Source: a bacterium
GTDB lineage: Bacteria > Chloroflexota > Dormibacteria > UBA8260 > Bog-877
NCBI GenBank assembly: GCA_021791345.1
Contig: JAJYWT010000017.1
Location: forward strand, 659-45,768
Length of the DNA stretch: 45,110 bases
Direction: 5' to 3'
Below the pieces are notes generated by a model. It ran no database searches. It was not told the origin of the DNA and was given only the letters and a program-made list of their open reading frames with translations. This document shows, one piece after another, positions 1 to 11,584 of the stretch (position 1 is the first letter of the stretch; each line of letters starts with the position of its first letter). The position numbers and the translations under genes are program-made.

Positions 1-2945
1 CGGACCAAGCCGTACAGGGCTCGGACCTCGGCCCGCAGCCGGCGGGCGTTGGAGTCGTCCAGCGCACCGAGGCTGCGCTCGGCGCGCGTCAAGGTTCGCA
101 GCGTCAGCTGGTAGTCGCCGGCCCTGTCGGTGGTGAGGGCCACCTTGTGCAGCAGCCGGGCTCGCGCCGGGGCGTCGGTTGCCCACCCTAGGGCGGTCCG
201 ATAGGCTGATGCCGCGCCGGCGAACTCTCCGAGCCTGCTGCGGGCGTCTCCGAGCGACTCGGCCACCTCCATGAGGTCGCTGGCGGATACGTCTCGCAGC
301 GCTCGTGCTGCGGTCAGCGCCTGCTCGAAGAAGCGTGCCGCCTCCACGTGGGCGAAGATCGAGCGGGCATGCTCGCCGGCAAGCCGGGCATAGTGCCACG
401 AGGATCGGTGCTGGGCCGCATTGCCGAAGTGCAGTGCCAGGAGGCCGGCGGTCTCGCCTGCGTGGCGACCGGCCATCCGCTCCAGCACCGCGCCGGCCTT
501 GGCATGGAGCTCACGGCGCCTGGAGTAGGGGAGGCCTTCGTAGGCGGCGTCTCTCAGCATGGTGTGCCGGAACCGCAGGGCTCCCGGGCTGTCGGGGCTG
601 AAGAAGTCGTCGAGGGCTGCCAGCCGGCGGGCCGCGTGCTGCCCCTCGAGCATCTCCGCCAGCACTGCCAGGTCCACCTGCATCCCGAGCACCGAGGCCA
701 CCCGCAGCAGGTGCCGGTCAGGCGGCGAGAGCCGGTCCACCTGGCTCGCCAGCAGGGACTCCACCGAGTCCGGAAGCGCGGTGTCAAAGCCGGCCTGCTG
801 GCCGGCCTGAACCAGTTCGAGCAAGAACAGGGGGTTGCCGCCGCTGCGAGTCGAGATCGCGGCGCGTTGATGGGGAGCCAGGGGCCGCTCCGACGTGACG
901 GCGCGGAGCAGCTGTGCCACCGCCTCCTCGCTGAGTGGCTGCAGCTCCAGGCGGACCCGCGACTCCAGGTCGTCCACGGCCAGCCCGCCAGGTTGGGGCC
1001 GGCGCCCGGTGACCAGCAGCCAGGGACGGCTGTCCACCTTAGCGGCCAGGGCGCGCAACAAGCTGGCGCTGGACTCGTCCATCCACTGGACATCGTCGAA
1101 CACCAGCAGGGTGGGATCGGGGAGGGATAGGGAGAGGAGATCGACGAAGGTTGACTCCAGCCGTTCGTTGCGGAAGCGCCGGTCCAGCGCGGTGGTCTCC
1201 GGCGTTGCGGCCACGGCCGCTCCGGCCACGTCCGCAAGCAGCGGCAGCCAGGGGGCAAGATTGGGTGCCCAGGCCATGACCGCGGCGGTGAGTTTGTCGC
1301 CGACCGCGCCTGCGTCCGCGTCGGCGTCTACCGCGAGGCTCTGCCGGAGCAGGTTGCGGGCCGTCGCAAACGGAATCGTCTCGCGGTACTCGTCGCAGAC
1401 GACCGTGATCAAGCGCATGCCTACAGCCCGCTCCCGGACAGCCTCTATGAGTCTGGACTTGCCAATCCCCGGCGGTCCCACGATCTCAGCCCAGCTCCCT
1501 CGTCCACGCCGAGCGGAGCCGAGCGCTTCCTCGAGCACTTTAAATTCGCGCTCGCGACCCACCAGCACCCCGCTCGCTCCCTGGTCTGGCACGCTCGCGG
1601 TCGTCACTGCCTCCACGAGATGGGCCTCGACCGGGACCGCCTTGCCTTTCACCAGAAACGGCTCCAACTTGGAGGCGGAGAAGCGGATGCGGCTGTGGCG
1701 CAGCACGCCGTCCGAGGCGTACAGCTCACCGACGTTGGCTCTGGCCATCAGACGTGCCGCTAGATTCACCGCATCGCCCTTGGCGGAGTAGGTGCGCCGA
1801 TATGACGGCCCGAAGCCGCTCGCGAAGACCCGCCCGCGGTTGACTCCGGCGCGCAGTCTGAGCCGACTGGCCCGGTCGAGGATCTCCCGAACCGCGATCA
1901 GCATGCGCCCGTCGTCATCGTCGGTCGCTCTCGGGGCGCCCGCCACCAGCATCACCTTGCCGCCGTCCTCGGAGATGTCGGTCTCCCAGAAGGTGACCTG
2001 GTTGCGGACACAGATCTCCTGGATCGTGTCCATCAGCTCTTGTAGGGCCGCGGCCAGGCCGGCTTCTCCAACTTCTGCCAGTGCCTCGCCGGAACCGCTG
2101 AATTCGACGAAGGCCACAGCCACCTGACGGTGCTCGCTCTCCACCGGGGCCGCCCTCAGGTGCTGACTGAGCTCTGCGGGGAGGCAGAGGCTGGGCTGCC
2201 AATCGAGATTCGCCGGCGCCATGCGGGCGGACCGGGCTGTTCGGACCGCAGGTGGCGCGGCGATGTGAATCCCGTCGGCCTTGGCGGCCCCCAGTGAGGC
2301 GTCGCTCAATTCGCTGGCCGTGTCCCGGCTGACCACGATCTCTCCCGCCTCTGCGATCCGTTCCATGCGCGCCGTCTCTGTGGCGGCGGGACCGGTCACC
2401 AGCAGCTCCCGGTGGTGCCGGCCCACCAGGAAGAAGTGAAACTGGCCGCTGTTGATTCCGACCGACATGCGCAGGGTGGACGGGCCGACCGACGTCCTCA
2501 CCCGGCCGATCCTCTTGATCGTCTGCTGCATCCTCCACGCGGCCGCCACCGCCCGCTCCGCATGGGAGTCACCGCCATACCAGACCAGCACCGCGTCGCC
2601 GCCCCACTTGATGAGCTCTCCGGAATGGCGGTAGGCGATCCCGATCAGGTCGGCGAACATCCCGTCTAGAAACCCGGTGAGCTCCTCCGCTCCAGCCTTG
2701 CCGCACGCGGCCAGCAGCTCGGTGAGGCGGGTGAACCCGGAGATGTCCACGAACGCCATGGTTCCGTCCAGGACCTGGAAGGTGCGTTCGGGATCGGTCT
2801 GAAGCCACTCCAGGGTCAGTCTCGGAACGTAGGGGAGCAGCAGGGACTCGGAAGCCGGGTCTGCCACCGGTCGCGACGGCGCGACGATTGCACTCCCTGC
2901 GACCGCGGTCGGACTCAACTCGGCCGGTCCCAGCGTTGCTTCCAC
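1..2945 (-). CDS. Adenylate/guanylate cyclase-like, AAA ATPase and helical-repeat signalling protein (C-terminus cut by window edge)
   Basis: The first 981 residues are visible; the C-terminus lies beyond base 1. A first class III cyclase domain (about residues 60-230) has MAFVDISGFT at 63-72 and IKWGGDAV near 112-119. D67 and D117 fit the two metal-binding aspartates. A second cyclase-like domain (about 275-450) is degenerate: VAFVEFSG has Glu281 where Asp is expected, and the second Asp region reads SEDGGKV. An ATPase domain follows, with Walker A GPPGIGKS at 489-496 and a Walker B-like LLVFDDVQWMDES near 611-623. After it comes a helical region resembling TPR repeats. Such proteins are usually signal-responsive regulators that may make cyclic nucleotides; the ligand is unknown. 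The GTG at 2945 is chosen because a weak purine-rich site precedes it; GTG at 2867 is an alternative. Domain identity is firm, the start is not. Confidence 0.85.
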   Translation of the reverse strand, partial: MEATLGPAELSPTAVAGSAIVAPSRPVADPASESLLLPYVPRLTLEWLQTDPERTFQVLDGTMAFVDISGFTRLTELLAACGKAGAEELTGFLDGMFADLIGIAYRHSGELIKWGGDAVLVWYGGDSHAERAVAAAWRMQQTIKRIGRVRTSVGPSTLRMSVGINSGQFHFFLVGRHHRELLVTGPAATETARMERIAEAGEIVVSRDTASELSDASLGAAKADGIHIAAPPAVRTARSARMAPANLDWQPSLCLPAELSQHLRAAPVESEHRQVAVAFVEFSGSGEALAEVGEAGLAAALQELMDTIQEICVRNQVTFWETDISEDGGKVMLVAGAPRATDDDDGRMLIAVREILDRASRLRLRAGVNRGRVFASGFGPSYRRTYSAKGDAVNLAARLMARANVGELYASDGVLRHSRIRFSASKLEPFLVKGKAVPVEAHLVEAVTTASVPDQGASGVLVGREREFKVLEEALGSARRGRGSWAEIVGPPGIGKSRLIEAVRERAVGMRLITVVCDEYRETIPFATARNLLRQSLAVDADADAGAVGDKLTAAVMAWAPNLAPWLPLLADVAGAAVAATPETTALDRRFRNERLESTFVDLLSLSLPDPTLLVFDDVQWMDESSASLLRALAAKVDSRPWLLVTGRRPQPGGLAVDDLESRVRLELQPLSEEAVAQLLRAVTSERPLAPHQRAAISTRSGGNPLFLLELVQAGQQAGFDTALPDSVESLLASQVDRLSPPDRHLLRVASVLGMQVDLAVLAEMLEGQHAARRLAALDDFFSPDSPGALRFRHTMLRDAAYEGLPYSRRRELHAKAGAVLERMAGRHAGETAGLLALHFGNAAQHRSSWHYARLAGEHARSIFAHVEAARFFEQALTAARALRDVSASDLMEVAESLGDARSRLGEFAGAASAYRTALGWATDAPARARLLHKVALTTDRAGDYQLTLRTLTRAERSLGALDDSNARRLRAEVRALYGLV

Positions 2946-3310
2946 GAGCCCTCTACCCTTGCAGTGACCGGCGGGTGAGGGGGGAGAGCGGGGATGGGTC
3001 GCGGCTGCTGTCTCGGTGCTCGCTGTCAGGGTGCGCGCTCGTCACATCCTCAACCGGGGCCGCGTGCGGTGCCCGCGGCTCCTGCCCCGTCCGTGAAGGG
3101 GCGACCCGATCCCCTCGGCCGCCCAGGACCCGGCACTTGAGCGGGCGGCTGGTCGGTATCGGCGACGCGACGGACACGCGGTCGCGTCACCCCTTCCCAT
3201 CCTGCCCGGCCGCCGCAAGCTGGCGTCGATCACCAACTCGCATCATATGGCACCCATCAGAAAGATGCAGTTGGTCCGGACCGCCGTGCCGCTGCGGGTG
3301 AACGGGGCGA
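2946..3310. other. Intergenic region upstream of the cyclase gene
   Basis: These 365 bases separate the start of the cyclase gene from the stop of the iminopeptidase gene, both on the minus strand. Short open frames exist on both strands but none shows a recognisable protein or good ribosome binding site. I see no tRNA, clear hairpin terminator or strong promoter; it presumably contains the cyclase promoter. Confidence 0.5.
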
Positions 3311-4264
3311 TCAGGGGCTGGGCGGGAGGTTCTGGAGAAAGTCGACCAGGCCGGAGAAGTACCTCTCCTGGTCGTCGTACATGGCGAGGTGACTGCCATT
3401 CGGACAGTGCAGGTAGGTGCCCCGCGGTAGCCGGCGCGCCATCTCCTCCATGTGAGCCGGATCCATGGTGTCGTACGCCGCGCCGATGACCAGGGTCGGC
3501 ACTTTGATGCGTCTAAGATCGTCGAAGCGGTCCCAGCGGGCAAGCTTAGCGTCAGCGCTCATGCCGAGCTCGCTCGGGCCCTGCATGGGCACGTAGATCG
3601 CCGGGTTGATGTGAGCGAAACCGCGCTGGACGGGGTCCGGCCACTCAGCGGTCGGCATCCGCAGCACGTGCTGCTCGTAGTGCATGGGGGTGAGCAGTTC
3701 CAGATAGCGGGGGTTGTCGGTGTCATGGGCCGCCTCCAGGGCGCGGACCTCGGCCAGGGCTGCCTGGTCCATGGCCGGGGCCAGAACCTGTTCGGCGTAG
3801 GCGGTGTAGGCGGGAGCGCTGGCCATCATGTTCGAGATGACCAGCCCCCGGAGCTGGTCCTGGTGGGAGATGGCGTACTCCATCGCCAGCAACCCGCCCC
3901 AGGACTGTCCGTACAGGACGAAGTTGTGGTGGCCCAAGCCCAGCGCCCGGCGCACCTGCTCGACCTCGTCGACGAACCGGTCGAGCTCCCACAGCGACGG
4001 ATCGTCCGGCCGATCGCTCCACCCGGAGCCAAGCTGGTCGTAGTAGTAGTACTCGACTCCGGCGGCGGGGAGGTAGCTGTCGCACGCTTCGAGATACTCG
4101 TGAGTGGAGCCTGGTCCGCCGTGCAGCAGCAGGACCTTGAGGTCGGGGTTGTTGCCGATCCTCTTGGTCCACACGCGAAAGCGCCCGCGCGGGGTGTCGA
4201 TGGGGATCCTTCGGGAGCCGCCGCTGAGGCGGTCGGGGCGGTCGCTGTAGTCGAGATAGCCCAA
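3311..4264 (-). CDS. pip: Proline iminopeptidase-like alpha/beta hydrolase (peptidase family S33)
   Basis: This 317-residue protein matches the proline iminopeptidase family, which removes N-terminal proline from peptides in the cytoplasm. The oxyanion motif HGGPG is at 48-52, the family signature DQLGSGWSD at 76-84, and the nucleophile elbow GQSWGG at 119-124 with Ser121. The Asp of GAAYDTMDPAHM and the His of NGSHLAMYDD complete a plausible triad near the C-terminus. The frame is open much further upstream, but the TTG at 4264 is preferred: it follows AAGGAGG at 9 bases and gives the usual family length. There is no signal peptide. It stands alone in the same direction as the cyclase gene. 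Substrate specificity within the S33 family cannot be settled from sequence alone. Confidence 0.85.
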   Translation of the reverse strand: MGYLDYSDRPDRLSGGSRRIPIDTPRGRFRVWTKRIGNNPDLKVLLLHGGPGSTHEYLEACDSYLPAAGVEYYYYDQLGSGWSDRPDDPSLWELDRFVDEVEQVRRALGLGHHNFVLYGQSWGGLLAMEYAISHQDQLRGLVISNMMASAPAYTAYAEQVLAPAMDQAALAEVRALEAAHDTDNPRYLELLTPMHYEQHVLRMPTAEWPDPVQRGFAHINPAIYVPMQGPSELGMSADAKLARWDRFDDLRRIKVPTLVIGAAYDTMDPAHMEEMARRLPRGTYLHCPNGSHLAMYDDQERYFSGLVDFLQNLPPSP

Positions 4265-4611
4265 GCGAATCTCCCTCCTTAGGTGCGGACGCGGGTGATC
4301 ACGCCGCGGAGTCCGGTGGCGGACCCGGCCCATCAGAGGATAGCGTGGGATCGGCTGGGAAGAGAGTCGAGTCCGCCCGTTCGGGGTCGAAGTGGCACCC
4401 TGCGCCGGCCGCGGTGGCGAGTGACCGCCAGCGGGGTGCCGTAGTTGGCGACCCCACCCCGCCCCTGGCCCTCGGAGGTGCCCATGAATCCAGCCGCCCC
4501 TGAGCGTCCGGAGCGCGCGGTTCAGTCGGTGATGCCGGGTGCCACGCGACGGCAGGCTACCGATCGCCGCCGTCGGCGAAACCTTTCGTGGGCCTTCCGC
4601 GTCACTATCGC
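4265..4611. other. Divergent intergenic region between the iminopeptidase and lipoprotein genes
   Basis: These 347 bases should contain the promoters of two divergently read genes. A good ribosome binding site (GGAGG, 4474-4478) precedes an ATG at 4484. That ATG opens a frame different from the lipoprotein, rich in Arg and Ala and ending at 4843, with no recognisable product. On the minus strand TATCCT (4343-4338) resembles a -10 element but has no convincing -35. Nothing else stands out. Confidence 0.4.
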
Positions 4612-5184
4612 ATGCGCCGCGAAAGCCCGGGACGGCCAATGTTCGGCTGGACATTCGGATTCGGGGTGGCGGGCAGCATCGTGCTGGCGGCGCTGCTTCT
4701 GGCCGGGATCGTGGGCTGCGGCCAGCCCGCGGTCGCAACCAGCCGCCACACCGACGGTCTTCCTCTCACGACATCCACGCACCGGACGGTGCCATCAGGC
4801 ACGGCGCGCAGCCAGACGACCCCGGTGCCGCTGCCGGGCGTGATCGCGGATTGCACCGCTCCGCCTCCGGCGGCGGAGAAGGCCACGGTCAGGCCCGTCG
4901 CCATCACCCTGGCGTGCGCCGATGACGGGCTGGGCGTCGAGGACCTGCATTGGACGGTGTGGACCGCCCGGGAGGCCGTGGGGACAGGCCGGGTGTGGGA
5001 GAACGACTGCACGCCCGATTGCGCGAGCGGGGTGGTGAAGTCATATCCTGCCACCGTCACCCTGTCTGGGGTCGTCATAACCAGGACGGACAGGCCCCTG
5101 TTCTCGGAACTGACCGTCACCTATCCCGGCCTCGGGCCGCAGCGGCAAACGTCAGCCCGCTTCCCCCTGCCCCTGGTGCCGTAG
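4612..5184 (+). CDS. Putative secreted lipoprotein of unknown function
   Basis: The 190-residue product begins with an Arg-containing n-region, then a hydrophobic segment ending in LLLAGIVGC, a lipobox whose Cys would be lipid-modified. A Ser/Thr/Pro-rich linker follows, then a globular part with four further cysteines (CTA, CADD, CTPDC) and DLHWTVWTAREAVGTG. The layout resembles small actinobacterial secreted proteins of unknown role in which a similar LHW-W-GTG pattern precedes NDCTPxC. An inner ATG at 4639 would also leave the lipobox intact. The outer ATG at 4612 is preferred because it supplies the positive charges expected of a signal peptide. Neither start has a strong ribosome binding site. 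It probably sits outside the membrane. I do not assign a function. Confidence 0.6.
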   Translation: MRRESPGRPMFGWTFGFGVAGSIVLAALLLAGIVGCGQPAVATSRHTDGLPLTTSTHRTVPSGTARSQTTPVPLPGVIADCTAPPPAAEKATVRPVAITLACADDGLGVEDLHWTVWTAREAVGTGRVWENDCTPDCASGVVKSYPATVTLSGVVITRTDRPLFSELTVTYPGLGPQRQTSARFPLPLVP

Positions 5185-5552
5185 CGTGACCCCGGCGACG
5201 GCCGGCGGACTGCCTGTTGAGTCGCCCATGAAGTTGGTGGGGCCGAGTGCGGGCGGGATCGGCGAGCCACGTGTGCGGCGAGCGCAGCGGGAGGTGCCGG
5301 GAACGCTGCCTGCCTCCTCGCGCGCTCGGCCCTCGAATTGAGCAAGGTCCCACTTGCGGTTGGTGGGCCTGCGCGGCCAGCCGTGGGTGAGACGGGCCTA
5401 TGGTTGCCCTACCCATCCGTCAGCTTGCACGGGTACCGCTTCCGCCCCGGTCCCGGCGAGAGTTGGGCCGCGTCGGCTGCGCCCGATCTGGGTTGTCCGG
5501 AGCCTCCTGCCCATCGGGCTTGGGGGGACTGGATCGCCGTCCGCCACTCCTA

Positions 5553-5558
5553 TATAAA
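5553..5558 (+). promoter_or_regulatory. Candidate distal -10 element for the str operon
   Basis: TATAAA within TATATAAAT matches five of six positions of a sigma-70 -10 element and is conspicuous in GC-rich surroundings. The best -35 at 17 bp is only TGGATC (5530-5535), so support is weak. A transcript starting near 5565 would carry a roughly 230-base structured leader before rpsL. Confidence 0.3.
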
Positions 5559-5581
5559 TGGTGGGGCGCTGGCGGGTCGAT

Positions 5582-5620
5582 GGGCAGCGCGGCTGTCGCG
5601 CGGCCCGGGAGGCGCTGCCC
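5582..5620 (+). repeat. GC-rich inverted repeat (hairpin) upstream of rpsL
   Basis: Perfect 9-base arms GGGCAGCGC (5582-5590) and GCGCTGCCC (5612-5620) flank a 21-base loop. There is no U-tract after it, so it is not a standard intrinsic terminator. It could be a leader structure or a boundary element. Confidence 0.5.
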
Positions 5621-5682
5621 GCGCCACTTCCCGGGGGCGTGACGCCATCTCGGAGCCGGGGGATGCTGCCCCCGATGCGAGT

Positions 5683-5711
5683 TTGACAGGGCGGCTACCC
5701 ACAGGTAGAAT
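5683..5711 (+). promoter_or_regulatory. Strong sigma-70 promoter of the ribosomal super-cluster
   Basis: TTGACA at 5683-5688 and TAGAAT at 5706-5711 are separated by exactly 17 bp: a perfect -35 and a five-of-six -10. Transcription should start near 5718, giving a short leader before rpsL. It is the strongest promoter match in the window and sits where the major promoter of the translation genes is expected. Confidence 0.85.
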
Positions 5712-5745
5712 CAACACCCGCGCCTCCGGAGGGGCGTATTCATCC

Positions 5746-5790
5746 ATGTATGGCCGTCGCCCCGGATCGGCCAGCGTTCTTCAAGGATAA
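5746..5790 (+). CDS. Possible 14-codon leader peptide before rpsL
   Basis: An ATG at 5746, 11 bases after GGAGGGG (5728-5734), opens a 14-residue frame ([14 protein letters not shown]) whose TAA at 5788-5790 lies 7 bases before the TTG proposed for rpsL. Its ribosome binding site is the best one in the leader. It could couple translation into rpsL or simply be chance. The competing reading is that this site serves ATG 5750 in the rpsL frame, giving S12 a 16-residue extension. Confidence 0.3.
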   Translation: MYGRRPGSASVLQG

Positions 5791-5797
5791 GTTCAGT

Positions 5798-6181
5798 TTG
5801 CCCACCATCCAGCAGCTGGTCCGCAAGGGCCGCTCCCCGGTAGTCAAGAAGACCAAGTCGCCCGCCCTGAAGGGATCGCCCCAGAGGCGGGGAGTCTGCG
5901 TGCGCGTCTTCACCACGACTCCGAAGAAGCCGAACTCCGCCCTGCGGAAAGTGGCGAGGGTCAGGCTGACCAGCAAGATCGAGGTGACCGCCTACATCCC
6001 CGGGATCGGGCACAACCTCCAGGAGCACTCGGTGGTGCTGGTCAGGGGTGGCCGGGTCAAGGACCTGCCTGGGGTTCGCTACCACGTGGTCCGGGGCGCC
6101 CTGGACACCGCTGGGACCAAAGCTCGCAAGCAGGGCCGTAGCAAGTACGGCGCCAAGCGCGAGAAGCCGGCGAAGGGCTGA
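5798..6181 (+). CDS. rpsL: 30S ribosomal protein S12
   Basis: S12 sits at the decoding centre of the small subunit and checks codon-anticodon pairing. The product is 127 residues. It starts at the conserved [11 protein letters not shown] and contains [13 protein letters not shown] (Lys43) and [13 protein letters not shown] (Lys88-Asp89). These are the positions whose change usually gives streptomycin resistance, and here they look wild type. The TTG at 5798 matches the family N-terminus and lies 10 bases after AAGGA. The frame is open to ATG 5750, which would add 16 unusual residues, so the start is not certain. It is the first gene of the super-cluster, just downstream of the strong promoter. 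Confidence 0.96.
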   Translation: MPTIQQLVRKGRSPVVKKTKSPALKGSPQRRGVCVRVFTTTPKKPNSALRKVARVRLTSKIEVTAYIPGIGHNLQEHSVVLVRGGRVKDLPGVRYHVVRGALDTAGTKARKQGRSKYGAKREKPAKG

Positions 6182-6182
6182 G

Positions 6183-6653
6183 ATGCCACGCCGTCAGCGG
6201 ATCTCGAAGCGGGTGGTGGTCCCCGATCCGGTCTACCGGAGTGAGGGGCTGGCGAAGTTCATCAACTGCGTGATGCTCAACGGCAAGCGCAGCACGGCGG
6301 AGAAGATCGTCTACGCCTCCTTGAACCGGATCGCCAAGAGTCAGAGGCGCGAGCCGCTCGAGGTGTTCGAGGTGGCGGTCCGCAACGCCACTCCCATCCT
6401 GGAGGTCAAGCCCAAGCGAGTCGGCGGCGCCACCTACCAGGTGCCCGTGGAGATTCGCCACGACCGCCGGCTGGCGCTGGCCCGGCGCTGGATCATCCGC
6501 AGTGCTCGCCAGCGCCATGGCAAGAGCATGGCGGACAAGCTGGCGGCCGAGCTCATGGATGCCAGCAATGGCATGGGGCAGGCGGTCAAGCGCAAGGAAG
6601 ACACCCACAAGATGGCCGAGTCCAACAAGGCCTTCTCTCACTTCAGGTACTGA
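6183..6653 (+). CDS. rpsG: 30S ribosomal protein S7
   Basis: S7 nucleates assembly of the 30S head by binding the 3' major domain of 16S rRNA, and contacts the E-site tRNA. The 156-residue length is the family standard. It begins [10 protein letters not shown] and contains the conserved [11 protein letters not shown] and [10 protein letters not shown]-terminus. The ATG at 6183 follows the rpsL stop by one base, so the two are probably translationally coupled. In other bacteria S7 can repress its own operon; no obvious S7 target structure is visible in the two-base junction here. Confidence 0.97.
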   Translation: MPRRQRISKRVVVPDPVYRSEGLAKFINCVMLNGKRSTAEKIVYASLNRIAKSQRREPLEVFEVAVRNATPILEVKPKRVGGATYQVPVEIRHDRRLALARRWIIRSARQRHGKSMADKLAAELMDASNGMGQAVKRKEDTHKMAESNKAFSHFRY

Positions 6654-6661
6654 TCAATCCC

Positions 6662-8776
<2,115 letters not shown>

Positions 8777-8810
8777 GCAGTAGTTCGAGCAGTTCGAAGG
8801 GCAGGTAAAG

Positions 8811-9995
<1,185 letters not shown>

Positions 9996-10014
9996 CCGGG
10001 GTTCACCAGCAGCA

Positions 10015-10320
10015 ATGGCACAGCGAATTCGGATCCGATTGAAGGCCTACGACCACCGGGTCCTGGACCAGGCGGCGGCTCGCATCGTGGAGACCGCGGC
10101 CCGCAACCAGGCTCAGGTGCGCGGCCCTGTGCCGTTGCCGACCGAGATCAACAAGTACACCGTGATCCGGGGGCCCTTCATCGACAAGGACTCCAGGGAG
10201 CAGTTCGAGATGCGCACCCACAAGCGGATCGTGGACATCCTCGATCCCAACCCCAAGGTGGTGGACGCGCTGATGCATCTCAACCTCCCCAGCGGTGTCA
10301 ACATCGAGATCAAGCTCTGA
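10015..10320 (+). CDS. rpsJ: 30S ribosomal protein S10
   Basis: S10 is a 30S head protein and, as NusE, a transcription antitermination partner of NusB. The product is 101 residues and starts [18 protein letters not shown]. It contains the conserved [15 protein letters not shown] and ends near [11 protein letters not shown]. The open frame extends upstream inside tuf, but the ATG at 10015 matches the family start. Its TGA overlaps the rplC ATG by one base. Confidence 0.97.
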   Translation: MAQRIRIRLKAYDHRVLDQAAARIVETAARNQAQVRGPVPLPTEINKYTVIRGPFIDKDSREQFEMRTHKRIVDILDPNPKVVDALMHLNLPSGVNIEIKL

Positions 10321-10961
10321 TGGGTAAGTCACTGCTGGCGCGCAAGCTGGGGATGGCCCAGGTGTTCGCCGAGGACGGCCGCTGCTACGGGGTGACCGTG
10401 CTGGAGGCCGGGCCCTGCCCGGTGGTCCAGGTGAAGAGCCGCGCGGTCGACGGTTACGACGCCGTGCAGGTTGGCTTCGGGGCCAAGCCCAAGCACTTGA
10501 ACCAGCCGCTCAAGGGGCACTATGAGGTGGCTGGGATCGAGCCCAAGCGCCACCTGCGGGAGTTCCGAGAGATGCCCGACGTGGCGGTGGGCGACGTCCT
10601 CACGGTGGCCGGCTTCGAGGCCGGGCAGCGGGTTGATGTCAGCGGCACCAGCAAGGGCAAGGGGTTCGCGGGGCAGCACAAGCGGCACCACTTCGGCCGC
10701 GGCCCGGTGACCCACGGCAGCCACAACATCCGCCAGCCCGGCTCGGTGGGGTCGGTCGACGCGGCCCGCACCTTCCGCGGGCTGCCGATGGCCGGCCATC
10801 TGGGCGACCGGCGGGCGACCGTCCAGCGGCTCGAGATCTTCCGGGTCGACGAGGAGCGCAACCTGCTGCTGGTCAAGGGCGCGGTGCCGGGGGCGACCGG
10901 AGGGCTGCTGACGGTGTCGGAGTCGCGCAGCCGGATCCGCAAGGTGAGGGGTCAGCACTGA
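10320..10961 (+). CDS. rplC: 50S ribosomal protein L3
   Basis: L3 binds 23S rRNA near its 3' end and reaches toward the peptidyl transferase centre. The 213-residue protein contains GKGFAGQHKRHHF, the conserved THGSHNIRQPGSVG loop and GHLGDRRATVQ. These align with the family, although the loop is a little divergent (SVDAARTFRG). The ATG shares its A with the rpsJ stop and its own stop overlaps rplD by one base, which suggests tight coupling. Confidence 0.96.
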   Translation: MGKSLLARKLGMAQVFAEDGRCYGVTVLEAGPCPVVQVKSRAVDGYDAVQVGFGAKPKHLNQPLKGHYEVAGIEPKRHLREFREMPDVAVGDVLTVAGFEAGQRVDVSGTSKGKGFAGQHKRHHFGRGPVTHGSHNIRQPGSVGSVDAARTFRGLPMAGHLGDRRATVQRLEIFRVDEERNLLLVKGAVPGATGGLLTVSESRSRIRKVRGQH

Positions 10962-11584
10962 TGGCCTCAGCTACCTTGCGCGGCGCGGATGGGTCGGAGG
11001 CCGGCTCGGTGGAGCTGGCCGAGACCGTCTTCGGGGTCGAGGTGCACCAGCCCAGCCTGCACCAGGCGGTGGTGCGGCAGCTGGCGGGTTCCCGGCAGGG
11101 CACCCACGACACCAAGACCCGCGGCGAGGTGAGCGGCGGCGGTCGCAAGCCCTATCGGCAGAAGGGGACCGGCCGCGCCCGCCAGGGTTCGATCCGCGCT
11201 CCCCATTGGCGTGGGGGCGGCACCGTCTTCGGTCCCACCCCGCACGGCTACCAGATGGCGATGCCACGCAAGCAGCGGCGGCTGGCGCTGCGCTCGGCGC
11301 TGGCGGCCCAGGCCAGAGATGGGTTGATCCAGATCGTCGAGGACTTCAACTACGAGCAGCCCAAGACCCGCGAGTTCGCGACCTTCCTGGAGAAGGTCGG
11401 GGCGGGTCGGCGGGTGCTGGTGGTGGTCGCGGAGCGGCAGGAGAATCTGGAGCTCTCCACCCGCAACATCCCCCAGGTCAAGCTGATCCTGGCGTCCAAC
11501 ATCAACGTCCGCGACCTTCTGATCGCGGAGACCATCATCATCACCAAGTCGGCGCTGGCCGCGATCACGGAGCATCTGGGATGA
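10961..11584 (+). CDS. rplD: 50S ribosomal protein L4
   Basis: L4 lines the peptide exit tunnel and in enterobacteria represses the S10 operon. This 207-residue protein has the conserved tunnel-loop region [20 protein letters not shown] followed by [19 protein letters not shown]. It ends with the globular domain ([20 protein letters not shown]). The start overlaps the rplC stop by one base. The end overlaps rplW by four (ATGA). I cannot tell whether L4 autoregulation operates here. Confidence 0.96.
   Translation: MASATLRGADGSEAGSVELAETVFGVEVHQPSLHQAVVRQLAGSRQGTHDTKTRGEVSGGGRKPYRQKGTGRARQGSIRAPHWRGGGTVFGPTPHGYQMAMPRKQRRLALRSALAAQARDGLIQIVEDFNYEQPKTREFATFLEKVGAGRRVLVVVAERQENLELSTRNIPQVKLILASNINVRDLLIAETIIITKSALAAITEHLG

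Larger units (their letters stand above)
5185..5745. other. Non-coding region upstream of the ribosomal super-cluster
   Basis: These 561 bases lack a convincing gene. An open frame (5338-5790) spans much of it but looks like a GC-rich by-product. It contains an isolated A/T-rich element TATATAAAT (5551-5559), a GC-rich inverted repeat (5582-5590 with 5612-5620), a short hairpin (5657-5674, GGGGG/CCCCC arms) and a near-consensus promoter (5683-5711). No tRNA, SRP RNA, tmRNA or RNase P RNA signature was recognised, and rpoBC, which often precede rpsL, are absent. Confidence 0.6.

Noticed and set aside
4265..4738. N-terminal extension of the iminopeptidase to 4738
   Set aside because: The added 158 residues are Arg/Pro-rich and unlike the family, and a strong ribosome binding site precedes the TTG at 4264.
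5185..5745. tRNA or other structured RNA gene before rpsL
   Set aside because: No T-loop (GGTTCGA-like), no acceptor-stem pairing, and no signature of SRP RNA, tmRNA or RNase P RNA was found.
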